A DNA stretch of 64,000 nucleotides, taken from NCBI GenBank assembly GCA_965279195.1, contig CBDIHP010000018.1, positions 1 through 64,000 of the forward strand, written 5' to 3'. The notes below the pieces were generated by a model. That model worked only from the letters and a program-made list of their open reading frames with translations. It was not told the origin of the DNA and did no database searches. Origin of the DNA: CBDIHP01 sp965279195. Its GTDB lineage: Bacteria; Planctomycetota; Planctomycetia; Isosphaerales; Isosphaeraceae. Every line of letters begins with the position of its first letter. The stretch's first letter is position 1. This document shows, piece by piece, positions 25,345-34,315 of the stretch. The position numbers and the translations under genes are program-made.

Positions 25345-28300
25345 TGCCCTTTAATCTGCCCGGCGACACCGACACCGTCCGCCCGAGGCTCCTGGAACTC
25401 CGGGAGGCCCTCGCGGCCGTCCCCGCGACGAGCCCGGGGGACCTCACGGACGTCCGCGCGGCGTTCGAGGACCTGCAGGCCGAGGCGCTCCGCGAGGGCC
25501 AGCCGGGCCTCGCCGCGACCGTCCGCCGGGTCGGCCTGCTGACCGAGGTCTGGGAATGCCTCGCCGCCGAGGCCCCCGCCCGGGGCGGCGAGCTGGCGTC
25601 GTACCTGCTGAACAGCCTCGAACGGATCAACGAAATCCCCGAGGATTCCGGCCTCGGCTGGCTCGTCAAGGAGTCCTCCCGGCGCTGGGGGGATTACATC
25701 TCGCTCCTCGACCCGGACGCCCAAGAGGCGGCCCCGGCCGAGGACGAGGGGATGGACGAGGCGATCGAGGACGATGCGCCCGTCGACATGGCGAACCTCT
25801 TCAAGCTCCTGGGCATGGCCCCGACTCCGGCGGCCGTGGCCGAGCCGGAGCCCGAGCCCGAATTCGAGCCGGAACCCGAGCCGGTCGCACCGGCGCCGGT
25901 GGCACGTTCCCGGCCCGCGGAGCCGGTCGAGGAGACGGCGCCCGTCGCCAGCGACATGGCCGCGCTCCTGAAGCTGCTCGGAGTCAGCGCCCCGGCGGCC
26001 GAGCCGCCCCCGGCGCCGCCCGCGCCGCTCGCGAGGCCGGCCGTCGCGAAGGTGCCCGAGCCGCCGGCCCCGGTCGAGCCCGAGCACGGCACGGCCGCCG
26101 ATGACAGCGACGAGGACGCCGCGTTCGCCGAGAAGGTCGACGACGACTCGCACGGCGAGCTCGACGCCGAACTCCGCGAGATCTTCCTGGGTGACGCCTC
26201 GGAGCTGCTCGACCGGATGGTCCAGCTCGTCCTCGACTTCGACGGCACCGACCAGCCGGCCGAGCTGCTCAAGGAGCTCGGCCGCGTCTGCCACACGATG
26301 AAGGGGGCGGCCGGCTGCGTCGGGCTGTCCTCGCTCTCTTCGTATGTGCACAAGTTCGAGGATCGGATCATCAAGGGGGTGGGCGATGACCGCGAGGTCA
26401 TCGCCGACGTCCTGAACGAGGCATTGAGCCAGATCGAGGGGGCGATCCAGGCGCTCCGCGACGGCCGGATGCCCGAGCTGGCCCCGCTGGGCCAGGGCAG
26501 GGGGGCCGCCAAGGTCGCCCGCAAGGCCCCCGCGCCGGATCCCTCGGCCGCATTCACGCCCGATGCCCCCGAACCCGCCCCCGCGTTCGCGACGCCCGGT
26601 TCGAAGTCGTCGGTCGAGATCCCGGTGGCCCGCTCGATCCCCGCCCCGTCCGCGACCGTCGGCCCGACGCCCGACACCGACGGCATGATCCGCGTCCCGG
26701 TGGAGCGGATCGAGGAGCTGATGGACCTCGTCTCCGAGCTGATCCTCCGGCGCGGGCCGTGGGCGGCGCAGGCGGAGACGATGAAGGAGTTCGCCACCAC
26801 CGCACGGGTCTGCCGCAACCGGCTGCTGACCAGCCTCGACCGGCTCCGCGACATCGCGCCGCAGGCGAGCGTGGCGCGGGTGCGATCGAGCCACCTGGAC
26901 GACGGCCCGGCCCCGGTGGACCCCCGCGACGACTTCGGCGGCCTGACGAGGCGCCTGTCCGAGCAGATCGAGGACATCACCGTCCTGGCCGAGACCGCCC
27001 GGGCCGCCGCCGGCCCGCTCTCCGACGACGGCGACGCGCTGGCCCGCCTGACCCTGCGGCTCTGGGATTCGCTCCAGGTCATCCGCGTGATGCCGATCCG
27101 AGGCCTGTTCCAGCGGCTCATGCGTGTCGCGAAGGACGCCGCCCGCATCGAAGGCCGGCAGGTCGAGGTCGTCCAGCAAGGGGACGACATCGGCATGGAC
27201 CGCATGGTGCAGGACAAGGCGTTCGAGCCCCTGCTGCACCTCGTCCGCAACGCCGTCGGGCACGGGATCGAGGCGCCCGAGGGCCGGATCCGGGCCGGCA
27301 AGGCCCCGTCGGGCCGCGTCACCCTGGAGGCGTCCCGCGAGGGCAACACGCTCGTCCTCAAGGTCGCCGACGACGGCCGCGGGCTCGACTACCAGGCGAT
27401 CGCCGCCAAGGGGCGCCGCCTCGGACTGATCGGCCCCGACGACTCGGTGACGCCCGAACGCCTCAGCGCCCTGATCTTCCACTCGGGATTCTCGACCAAG
27501 TCCGACGTCAACGCCAACTCGGGCCGGGGCGTCGGGATGGACGTCGTCGCCCGCGAGGTCGCCAAGCTGCACGGCTCGATCGGCGTCGAGTCGCGGACGG
27601 GCTTCGGGACCACGGTGACCATCCGGCTGCCGGCGAGGCTGGCACTGGAGCAGGCGATGGTGGTCCGGATCGACGGCCAGCCGTTCGCGTTGCCCTTGAA
27701 GGCCGTGGAGGCGTCGTCGCCGTACAACCCGGACGACCGCCAGGCGCAGTCCATGAGCACGCTCATGCGGATCCGGCAGCTCCGGGCCCCGGTGATTAAC
27801 GCCCGCGAGGCGCTCCGGACGGGCACGATCACGCCGCCGATCGAGTCGAGCCTGCTGGTGATCCGTGCCGACGACGCCGCCCTGGGGCTAGTGGTGGACA
27901 GCATCGACGGCCCCCGCGAACTCGTGGTCAAGCCGCTGAGTCCTCTGCTCGGCGGCCACCCGGCGATCTCGGGGACGAGCCTGGCGCCGAGCGGCGAGCT
28001 GGTGATGATCCTCGACCCATTCGGCCTGGTCCGTTGGAGCGGGGTCACCCCGGAATCCCCGGCGGATCGGGCGGCCCCGCAACGCTCTCAGGAGGCGGCC
28101 CTGGTCATCGACGACTCGATCAGCGTCCGACGCGTGGCGGCCCGGCAGCTCCGGGCCCTGGGGATGGACGTGGACGAGGCGTGCGACGGGGTCGAGGCGC
28201 TCCGGAAGGTCCGCGAGCGTTCCTACCGGCTGGTCGTCACCGACCTGGAGATGCCCCGGATGGACGGCTTCGCGTTCCTCGCCGAACTGGGCAAGTCGGG

Positions 28301-28487
28301 CATCCCGTCCTTGCCGCCGGTGGTCGTCTCCAGCACCATGACCGACGCGGAGACCCGCAAGCGGGTCCGGGACCTCGGCGCGACGGCGTTCGTCGCCAAG
28401 CCGTTCGGCCCCGTCGACTTCACCCGGACGATCAAGTCGCTCCTCAATGAGACATCCCCCCAAAACGTGGCGCCCACGCCCGCCTGA
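25341..28487 (+). CDS. cheA: CheA-type hybrid histidine kinase (Hpt-HATPase-CheW-REC)
   Basis: The 1048-residue kinase has a helical N-terminal domain (about 1-130), and an acidic, proline-rich linker with two similar peptides, DMANLFKLLGM (149-159) and DMAALLKLLGV (205-215). An Hpt domain follows with phospho-His318 in VCHTMKGAAG. A dimerisation and HATPase region comes next (LLHLVRNAVGHGIE, VADDGRGLD, NSGRGVGMDVV), then a CheW-like domain and a C-terminal receiver with Asp968 in VVTDLEMPRMDG. This is the ChpA/PilL-like architecture used by surface-motility pathways. Translation is coupled to the MCP through ATGA overlap. Confidence 0.92.
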   Translation: MMPFNLPGDTDTVRPRLLELREALAAVPATSPGDLTDVRAAFEDLQAEALREGQPGLAATVRRVGLLTEVWECLAAEAPARGGELASYLLNSLERINEIPEDSGLGWLVKESSRRWGDYISLLDPDAQEAAPAEDEGMDEAIEDDAPVDMANLFKLLGMAPTPAAVAEPEPEPEFEPEPEPVAPAPVARSRPAEPVEETAPVASDMAALLKLLGVSAPAAEPPPAPPAPLARPAVAKVPEPPAPVEPEHGTAADDSDEDAAFAEKVDDDSHGELDAELREIFLGDASELLDRMVQLVLDFDGTDQPAELLKELGRVCHTMKGAAGCVGLSSLSSYVHKFEDRIIKGVGDDREVIADVLNEALSQIEGAIQALRDGRMPELAPLGQGRGAAKVARKAPAPDPSAAFTPDAPEPAPAFATPGSKSSVEIPVARSIPAPSATVGPTPDTDGMIRVPVERIEELMDLVSELILRRGPWAAQAETMKEFATTARVCRNRLLTSLDRLRDIAPQASVARVRSSHLDDGPAPVDPRDDFGGLTRRLSEQIEDITVLAETARAAAGPLSDDGDALARLTLRLWDSLQVIRVMPIRGLFQRLMRVAKDAARIEGRQVEVVQQGDDIGMDRMVQDKAFEPLLHLVRNAVGHGIEAPEGRIRAGKAPSGRVTLEASREGNTLVLKVADDGRGLDYQAIAAKGRRLGLIGPDDSVTPERLSALIFHSGFSTKSDVNANSGRGVGMDVVAREVAKLHGSIGVESRTGFGTTVTIRLPARLALEQAMVVRIDGQPFALPLKAVEASSPYNPDDRQAQSMSTLMRIRQLRAPVINAREALRTGTITPPIESSLLVIRADDAALGLVVDSIDGPRELVVKPLSPLLGGHPAISGTSLAPSGELVMILDPFGLVRWSGVTPESPADRAAPQRSQEAALVIDDSISVRRVAARQLRALGMDVDEACDGVEALRKVRERSYRLVVTDLEMPRMDGFAFLAELGKSGIPSLPPVVVSSTMTDAETRKRVRDLGATAFVAKPFGPVDFTRTIKSLLNETSPQNVAPTPA

Positions 28488-28528
28488 AAAAACCGCAGGC
28501 GCGCGGGCCCCCCGGAACCGTTCACTCT

Positions 28529-28596
28529 CGTAGGGCGGGACTCACCCCCCTCTCTCTCGCAGGTATCGCCAGGATGGTGGGCTCGCCCACCCTACG
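28529..28596. repeat. Short inverted repeat CGTAGGG...CCCTACG between cheA and the response regulator
   Basis: The 7-bp outer arms (28529-28535 and 28590-28596) continue into similar GGGCGGGA/GGCTCGCCCACC words. A related GTAGGGTGG word follows the gene ending at 35788. It may be a small dispersed intergenic repeat or a processing hairpin. Confidence 0.4.
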
Positions 28597-28624
28597 AACG
28601 AGGCACCCGGAAAGGTTGGACATC

Positions 28625-30160
28625 ATGCCGAATCCCTTGATCCTCGTGATCGACGACAACTTGACCACGCGGAAGATGGTCGAGTGTCACCTGACCCAGG
28701 CGGGCTACCGGGTGGTCCTGGCGGCGGACGCCGACAAAGGGCTGGCCCTGGCGCAGAGCCAGAAGCCTGACCTGATCGTCCTCGACCACCAGCTCCCGGG
28801 CATCACCGGCGACCAGGTCTGCCGCCAGCTCCTCGAGATCGAGGCGGTGGCCGACATCCCCGTCGTCATCAGCTCGGCGATGCGGAACCGGGCCTTCGCC
28901 CAGTACACCGACTTCCCCAACGTCGTCGACCAGATCCCCAAGCCGTTCACGCCCGAGCTGCTGAAGGGGGGCGTCGCCAACGCGCTCAAGATGGGGGCCG
29001 CCGTCGTCCGCGCCCAGCGGACCGGCTGCGCCATGCCCGAGGCCGAGACCGAGACCCCGAACGCCTCCCTCCAGGGCAGCACCCAGACCTTCCCGTTCCG
29101 CTCGATCCTCGACTTCCTGAACAACTCCCAGGCCAGCGGCCAGATCTCGCTGGAGGTCGGCAAGGACCGGCTGAAGTTCGGGGTCAGCGGCGGCCGGATC
29201 CAGGCCGTCTACTCTTCGACGATCACCCCCGACCGGATCACGCCGTTCCTGCCGCGCGAGCTGTCCGACCTGGCGCCGCTGCTCACCGTCACCCTCGGCG
29301 AGCAGTCGAACGAGTCGATGGCGAGCATGGTCAAGCTGCTGGAGCGGAGCCTGTCCGACCCCCGCCGCTTGCGGAGCCTGCTGCGGTTCCAGGCGTCGGT
29401 CCTGGCCCACTGGGCGCTCACCGGCGAGACCGGGGCGTTCGGGTTCGAGCCGGGCGGCACGCTGCCGCCGATGTTCCAGGCGTTCCCGCTCCAGACCAGC
29501 CTGCCGGCCCTGGCCGTCGAGGGGACCCGCCACTGCGAACGCCTCACCGACGAGGACCGCTGGGCGAACCTGGTTTTCATCCGGCACTCCCCGCGCGGGG
29601 GGAACCTCGACCGCACCGGCATGTCGCCGACAGACATGAAGATCCACGCCTTGCTGGACGGCTCGCAGACTCTGGGCGTCATCTCGCAGTCGGTCGGGCA
29701 CGACGTGATCGACGTGGCGTACGTGGCCCGCGGGCTGGAGCTGTCGGGCCTGGTCGAGCGGCGGACGGCCCGCGCGGCGGCATCGATCCTGATCCTGGAC
29801 GACGACCCCGAGACCGGCCGCGTGGCGCAGGGCGCGCTCGGGCCCGAGGGGCTGGGCTGCCAGGTAAAAGTGGTCCGCGACCGCGTCGCGGCACAGCTCA
29901 TGCTACGTAGAACGAAGTTCGATCTCGTGTTAATCCCCCTGGATCACCCCGAGCAAGAACAGTTCTACCGGGTCTGCCGCGACCAGGCGTCGGCGACGAC
30001 GCGGTTCGTCGGCCTCCTGGAGATTCACGACGAAGGTGAACTCGTCCGACTCGAGACCATGGGCCTGGATGGCACGCTCCACCGGCCCTTGAACGAGGCG
30101 GACCTGGTCGCCACCGTGAAGCACCTCCTGGGATCCGAACAGCTCGTCGCGGCGTCTTGA
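28625..30160 (+). CDS. Response regulator REC-DUF4388-degenerate REC
   Basis: The 511-residue protein starts with an intact receiver (D10 D11, phosphoacceptor Asp54 in LIVLDHQLPG, QIPKPF with the conserved Lys). The middle carries a DUF4388/PatA-like region (FRSILDFLNNSQASGQISLE, KFGVSGGRIQAVYSS), seen in PatA-type and gliding-motility regulators. From about 395 a second receiver-like domain follows, in which Pro438 replaces the Asp (DLVLIPLD). No DNA-binding domain is present, so output is likely by protein contact. The ATG at 28625 is preferred over an in-frame start 51 bases upstream. It follows cheA by 137 bp. Confidence 0.85.
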   Translation: MPNPLILVIDDNLTTRKMVECHLTQAGYRVVLAADADKGLALAQSQKPDLIVLDHQLPGITGDQVCRQLLEIEAVADIPVVISSAMRNRAFAQYTDFPNVVDQIPKPFTPELLKGGVANALKMGAAVVRAQRTGCAMPEAETETPNASLQGSTQTFPFRSILDFLNNSQASGQISLEVGKDRLKFGVSGGRIQAVYSSTITPDRITPFLPRELSDLAPLLTVTLGEQSNESMASMVKLLERSLSDPRRLRSLLRFQASVLAHWALTGETGAFGFEPGGTLPPMFQAFPLQTSLPALAVEGTRHCERLTDEDRWANLVFIRHSPRGGNLDRTGMSPTDMKIHALLDGSQTLGVISQSVGHDVIDVAYVARGLELSGLVERRTARAAASILILDDDPETGRVAQGALGPEGLGCQVKVVRDRVAAQLMLRRTKFDLVLIPLDHPEQEQFYRVCRDQASATTRFVGLLEIHDEGELVRLETMGLDGTLHRPLNEADLVATVKHLLGSEQLVAAS

Positions 30161-30436
30161 CGGCGAAGCGACGAGGCGCCAACCCCGGTTAACACTGTCA
30201 TCTCCGCGCCCGAACAGCGAACGCGACCTATGTTGAAAACAAAGGCATCGCATTGAATCGCGGTCGTCCGGGGCGGAGCATCGAATGTTGAAGAGGGGGC
30301 GGTCTCGTCGCGTTCGACGCGGGGGGACGCTGGTTCCGACCCGACAGGCGTCGGAAGTCCGAAGGCGATCACTCAATCCGGGGCCATCGACGAGGATCGG
30401 CACCGGGCGGGCTTCCCGGCGACGAGGATCTCAGCC

Positions 30437-31426
30437 ATGAATGTGCGACTCCCCAATCCCGTGACCGAGAACGAGCTCATCGCCGAGTACGAGGAGACGA
30501 TCGCGATCCTCCAGAGCGAGATCGCCCGCCTCGAGGACGAGCTCCGGATGCGAGACGAGGTGCGCAACGCCCCGTCCGAATCCTCGGCGACGATCGCGGT
30601 CCCCCACGAAGACACCACCAAGCAGATCTCCGAGCTGCTCAGCGACCTGAACGAGCGCGATCAGGTCATCTCGTTCCTCTCCGAGCAGCTCAGCCTGGTG
30701 GAGGAGGCCGAGGCGGCCTCCAAGGCCGAGTGGGAGCAGCTCCATCGCTGGGTCGAGGAGGTCGAGCAGCGGGTCGACAACCGCGACGAGGAGGGCCGGA
30801 ACCTCAAGCGCGAGCTCGAGGCCGAGATCCGACGGGCCGAGGCCGAGCGTCGCGCCGCCGACACCGAACGCCGCGCCTGGGAGCAGCAGCGCAAGAGCCT
30901 GGAAGAGGAACTCGACCGGCTCCGCAACAAGCTCGCCGAGGTCGCCAAGCACTCCAACCACCAGTCGGTCGACCTGGTGATCCTGGAGGCGCTGGAGCAG
31001 GAGAACCTCCGGCTCCGCCAGACCTGCGAGGAGCTGACGCTGGCGGCGGCCGCCGCCGTCGAGGTCGAGTCGGCCCGCGCCGAGCTGGAGATCCTCCGCT
31101 CCCGGCTCGACGAGACCGAGCACGAGCTGCATCGCGTCCGCGACGACCTGCTCCGCGAGCGCAAGGAGCACGAGGCCGAGCTGGCGAAATCGCGGACCGA
31201 GACCCTCCAGGCCAGCATCGCCTCCAATGGCGGCAACATCCCGCCGACGATCGGCGGCAGGAATTCCGTCGAGCTGTACGCCACCCTCCCGGCCGAGGAG
31301 CGGATGTGGGCGTTCCGCAAACACCTGCAGGAGGTCCACCAGCGCGAGGCGGAGCAGCGATCCCAGAAGAGCCTCTCTTCGCGGCTGTCGCGGCTCTGGA
31401 AGAAGACCGGCCCGCCGCCGGCCTGA
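30437..31426 (+). CDS. Long coiled-coil protein
   Basis: The 329-residue protein is almost entirely heptad repeat. Coils run from about 10 to 42 (ENELIAEYEETIAILQSEIA), 60-175 and 190-265, very rich in Glu, Arg and Leu. A globular C-terminal end (about 275-329) contains YATLPAEERMWAFRKHLQEV and a basic tail (SSRLSRLWKKTG). No family is recognised. It probably acts as a scaffold or filament-like component of the following GTPase module. The ATG at 30437 is in a 276-bp spacer after the response regulator, so a separate promoter is possible. Confidence 0.75.
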   Translation: MNVRLPNPVTENELIAEYEETIAILQSEIARLEDELRMRDEVRNAPSESSATIAVPHEDTTKQISELLSDLNERDQVISFLSEQLSLVEEAEAASKAEWEQLHRWVEEVEQRVDNRDEEGRNLKRELEAEIRRAEAERRAADTERRAWEQQRKSLEEELDRLRNKLAEVAKHSNHQSVDLVILEALEQENLRLRQTCEELTLAAAAAVEVESARAELEILRSRLDETEHELHRVRDDLLRERKEHEAELAKSRTETLQASIASNGGNIPPTIGGRNSVELYATLPAEERMWAFRKHLQEVHQREAEQRSQKSLSSRLSRLWKKTGPPPA

Positions 31427-31480
31427 TCCCTCCCCTCTCCACCCTCGCCGCTGGCCCGTCCGAGTTCGAGGATCTGACCC

Positions 31481-32068
31481 ATGTCCACCGACCCGCTCAC
31501 CAAGCTGAGGCGCCCCGGCGCCGAGCCGAAGTCGCGAGACTGGCGCGAGCACATCTCGGCCACGCTCCGCGAGCTCGAGCAATTCCGCGGATCGGTCCAC
31601 ATGCAGCTCGACGCCCTGGAGCAGATGGCGCGTCAGCGGGCGGTCGGCGACGGGGCGGACCCCGCCTCGGCCGAGGAGCTGGTGAAGCTCCGGCGCCGGG
31701 TGGGGGAACTCGAAGCGGCCAGGGAGCGGCTCGAATCCGAGTCCCTCGAGTGGAAGGCCGAGCGTCAGGCCCTGCTCGACCGCCTGGAGCACGACCGCAA
31801 GCAACTGGCCGAGGCGTGGGAGACGCTGGAGCGAGAGCGGATCATGAACCCGCCGCAGGCGGCCAGGGCCTCCGAGCCGGCGCGGGCCGCCCCCGCCCCG
31901 ACGCCCGAGCCGCTCGCGGCGACGCCACCGAACAACGCCCCGGCGGCGCCGGGCGGACGCAAACCCTCCGGGTCGGACGACGACGTCGTCGCCCAGGAGA
32001 TCCTGAGACAGTTCCAGACCCTCCGCCGGGACGTGCGACGGACGTCGCATGACCTCCGACGCGATTGA
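31481..32068 (+). CDS. Second coiled-coil protein of the cluster
   Basis: The 195-residue protein has a conserved-looking N-terminus (KSRDWREHISATLRELEQFR), a coiled coil at about 60-125 (AEELVKLRRRVGELEAARER), a Pro/Ala-rich linker and a C-terminal helix (VAQEILRQFQTLRRDVRRTS). No family is recognised. It lies 54 bp after the larger coiled-coil gene and 84 bp before the FGE-like gene. The two coiled-coil proteins may interact with each other; this is inferred from position and composition. Confidence 0.7.
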   Translation: MSTDPLTKLRRPGAEPKSRDWREHISATLRELEQFRGSVHMQLDALEQMARQRAVGDGADPASAEELVKLRRRVGELEAARERLESESLEWKAERQALLDRLEHDRKQLAEAWETLERERIMNPPQAARASEPARAAPAPTPEPLAATPPNNAPAAPGGRKPSGSDDDVVAQEILRQFQTLRRDVRRTSHDLRRD

Positions 32069-32152
32069 TCGGACCGAATTCAAGAAGCCCGGCGCGTCGC
32101 GTCCGGTGGGCCCCCCCCTCGACGCGATCGCAATTGCTAAGGACTCGGGACC

Positions 32153-33253
32153 ATGGCCATCGACCTCTCCGTCGATCAAGACTCACCGCTCCGCGGCCGG
32201 GTCTCCCACTGGCTCAGGGCATTCTCCCGCGATCGCAACAAGGGCAAGGCCGCCGATCCGTCGATCCCCGGTCATCCCCAGCCCGAGGTCACGCCCCGCG
32301 AGAGGGAACGTGAGCGGGAGAGGGAACGCGAACGCAGCCGCTCCTATGCCACGCTGGATCCGGCCGAACGCGAGCTGCTCGAAGTCACCTCCCGGCTCGT
32401 CGCCGAGGACCGCTATATCTTCGTCCTGCTGAAGGAAGCCGCCGAGTCAATCGAGCGGAAGCACACCTTGCCCGCGTGGGGGGCGCTGGAATCCCAGATG
32501 GCCCTGGTGCCCTCGGGCACGCTGCCGGTGATCCAGTGCCACGGCAAGACCGAGCCGACCGATGTGCCCGCGTATTACCTCGACCGGTTCCCCGTAACGA
32601 ATGGCCAGTTTGCGCGGTTTGTCGACGCGGGCGGCTATGAGTCGATCGAGACCTGGCCGCGCGAGGTGTGGTCGAGCCTTGTGCGGTTCGTCGACAAGAG
32701 CGGCAAGCCGGGCCCGGCGGGCTGGTCGGGCGGGTCCTATCCCCAGGCGCTCGCGGACCACCCCGTGGTAGGGATCAGCTGGTACGAGGCGGCGGCATAC
32801 GCCCGTTGGGTCGGCAAGCGGCTCCCGACGGCCGCCGAGTGGCAGAAGGCCGCCGGTTGGCCGGAGCAGCTCGCCAGCGGGGTCTGCAAGCGGTTCCCCT
32901 GGGGCGACATCTTCGTCAACGGCCGCGCCAACCTCTGGAACACCGGCCTGGGCCACACGGCCGCCGTCCGCGAGTTCCGCTCGGGCGCCACGCTCAACGG
33001 CATCTACCAGATGACCGGCAACGTCTGGGAGTGGCTGGACGACGAGCTATCCTCGATCCCGACCCGGGGCGACACCGACCTGACCTTCCGGACCGACAAG
33101 ACGATCCGACGCCTGGCGGGAGGCGCGTTCGACACGTACCTCCCCGGCGAGGCGACGAACCACTTCGTGACAGGCCAGCCGGACGTGGATCGCAGGCACA
33201 ACATCGGGTTCCGTTGCGCGGTCTCGCTTTCGAAGCTCCGCCCCGGTCCCTGA
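32153..33253 (+). CDS. Formylglycine-generating-enzyme-like (SUMF1) protein
   Basis: The 366-residue protein has an N-terminal region with an Arg-Glu dipeptide tract (about 48-62), then an FGE-sulfatase fold: YYLDRFPVTNGQFARFVDAG, HPVVGISWYEAAAYARWVGK, RLPTAAEWQKAAG, MTGNVWEWLDD, and GFRCAVS at the end. The Cys pair used for catalysis in true formylglycine-generating enzymes is not seen; only three Cys are present and none in the usual CxxxxC setting. So it is more likely a structural or ligand-binding member, like FGE domains attached to signalling proteins. It has no signal peptide and is therefore cytoplasmic. Confidence 0.82.
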   Translation: MAIDLSVDQDSPLRGRVSHWLRAFSRDRNKGKAADPSIPGHPQPEVTPRERERERERERERSRSYATLDPAERELLEVTSRLVAEDRYIFVLLKEAAESIERKHTLPAWGALESQMALVPSGTLPVIQCHGKTEPTDVPAYYLDRFPVTNGQFARFVDAGGYESIETWPREVWSSLVRFVDKSGKPGPAGWSGGSYPQALADHPVVGISWYEAAAYARWVGKRLPTAAEWQKAAGWPEQLASGVCKRFPWGDIFVNGRANLWNTGLGHTAAVREFRSGATLNGIYQMTGNVWEWLDDELSSIPTRGDTDLTFRTDKTIRRLAGGAFDTYLPGEATNHFVTGQPDVDRRHNIGFRCAVSLSKLRPGP

Positions 33254-33412
33254 CCGCAGGCGACGGCCGCGGATCCGGACGGCTCGCGAGGGCGACGACG
33301 CCCGGCGGCCCGGTTCGCCGTCCGCGCCGGGGTCGCTATTTTCGCAGCCAGACGTCGCGCACGGCGCATTCCTCCTTCGCAACGAAACGACCCAGCGCGG
33401 AGTCCTCCGCTC

Positions 33413-34315
33413 ATGGCCAGTGCAACCGAATCCTTCTTCGACCCATTCACGCGCAACTTCCCCACGATGCTCTGCCCGCTCTGCGAGAGCCCGGGGCCGA
33501 AGGGGGGTGCCTGCGCCCGATGCTTCGCCCCGGCCGACGTGATCGACTCGATCCTCAAGCGCGACAAGCCGCCGAAGTTCGTCGGCGTGCTCGGGCCCAG
33601 CGGCGTCGGCAAGACGGTCTACCTCGGCATGCTCCTCGACCTCCTGTCTCGCGAGGCGTGCGGGGTCCACGGGATCGCCAAGGGGGCCTTCTCCCTGGCC
33701 CTCCACCGCAACGTGATCCTCTCGCTGGAGAACCAGAGGTTCCCCGAGAAGACCCCGTCGGAGCCCGACCGCTGGCAGTGGGCCCACGCCGAGATCACCT
33801 CGACCAAGAAGCGTGGCCTGGCGTTCGACATCGTCACGCCCGACGTCGCCGGCGAGGCCGTCGCCGCCGAGCTGGCCCAGCCGCAATCGAACCGGGTCGT
33901 CCGCGCCCTGATCGACAAGTGCGCGGCGCTCGTCGTATTGATCGACATCCAGCAGGTCGTCTCCAGCGGCCAGAGCCAGGAACTCTTCGCGATGCAGCTG
34001 GTCAGCTACCTGACCACGCTCCGTCCGGCGAAGAAGAAGCGGAAGGTCGACGTGCCGGTCGCGTTCGTCTTCACCAAGACGGACCTCTGCGACGAGCCGA
34101 TCGACGACGCCGACGGCTTCGCGCAGTCGAACGCCCCGGGCCTGGTGCGGCTCGCGAGCGCGTCGCTGGAGAGCTACAAGTTCTTCGCCTCGGGGGTCGC
34201 CGGGGCGACCGCCCACCTGGTCGCGCCCGACGGCGGCGAGACCCTGGTGCCCCTCCGTGTCGAGCCCCGCGGGATCGTGGAGCCCATCGCATGGCTGCTC
34301 AATCAGTTCCGCTGA
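33413..34315 (+). CDS. Zinc-ribbon P-loop GTPase
   Basis: The 300-residue protein begins with a zinc knuckle (C21, C24, C34, C37: MLCPLCES...CARCF), then a TRAFAC-like GTPase. The G1/P-loop is GPSGVGKT (61-68), the G3 is DVAG (144-147) and the G4 is TKTD (221-224). The C-terminal stretch ends with ILLN-like EPIAWLLNQFR. There is no Ras-like effector sequence I can name. The last 25 bases overlap the next gene, which looks like a GAP1-N domain protein, a known genomic partner of bacterial GTPases in conflict-type systems. The Walker motifs are intact, so it should bind and hydrolyse GTP. Confidence 0.85.
   Translation: MASATESFFDPFTRNFPTMLCPLCESPGPKGGACARCFAPADVIDSILKRDKPPKFVGVLGPSGVGKTVYLGMLLDLLSREACGVHGIAKGAFSLALHRNVILSLENQRFPEKTPSEPDRWQWAHAEITSTKKRGLAFDIVTPDVAGEAVAAELAQPQSNRVVRALIDKCAALVVLIDIQQVVSSGQSQELFAMQLVSYLTTLRPAKKKRKVDVPVAFVFTKTDLCDEPIDDADGFAQSNAPGLVRLASASLESYKFFASGVAGATAHLVAPDGGETLVPLRVEPRGIVEPIAWLLNQFR

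Noticed and set aside
24363..27572. Very long open frame (over 1000 codons) on the minus strand, antisense to the MCP and cheA genes
   Set aside because: It mirrors the codon bias of the sense genes; composition is Arg/Gly/Asp-rich with no domain pattern, and the sense strand has clear family motifs.
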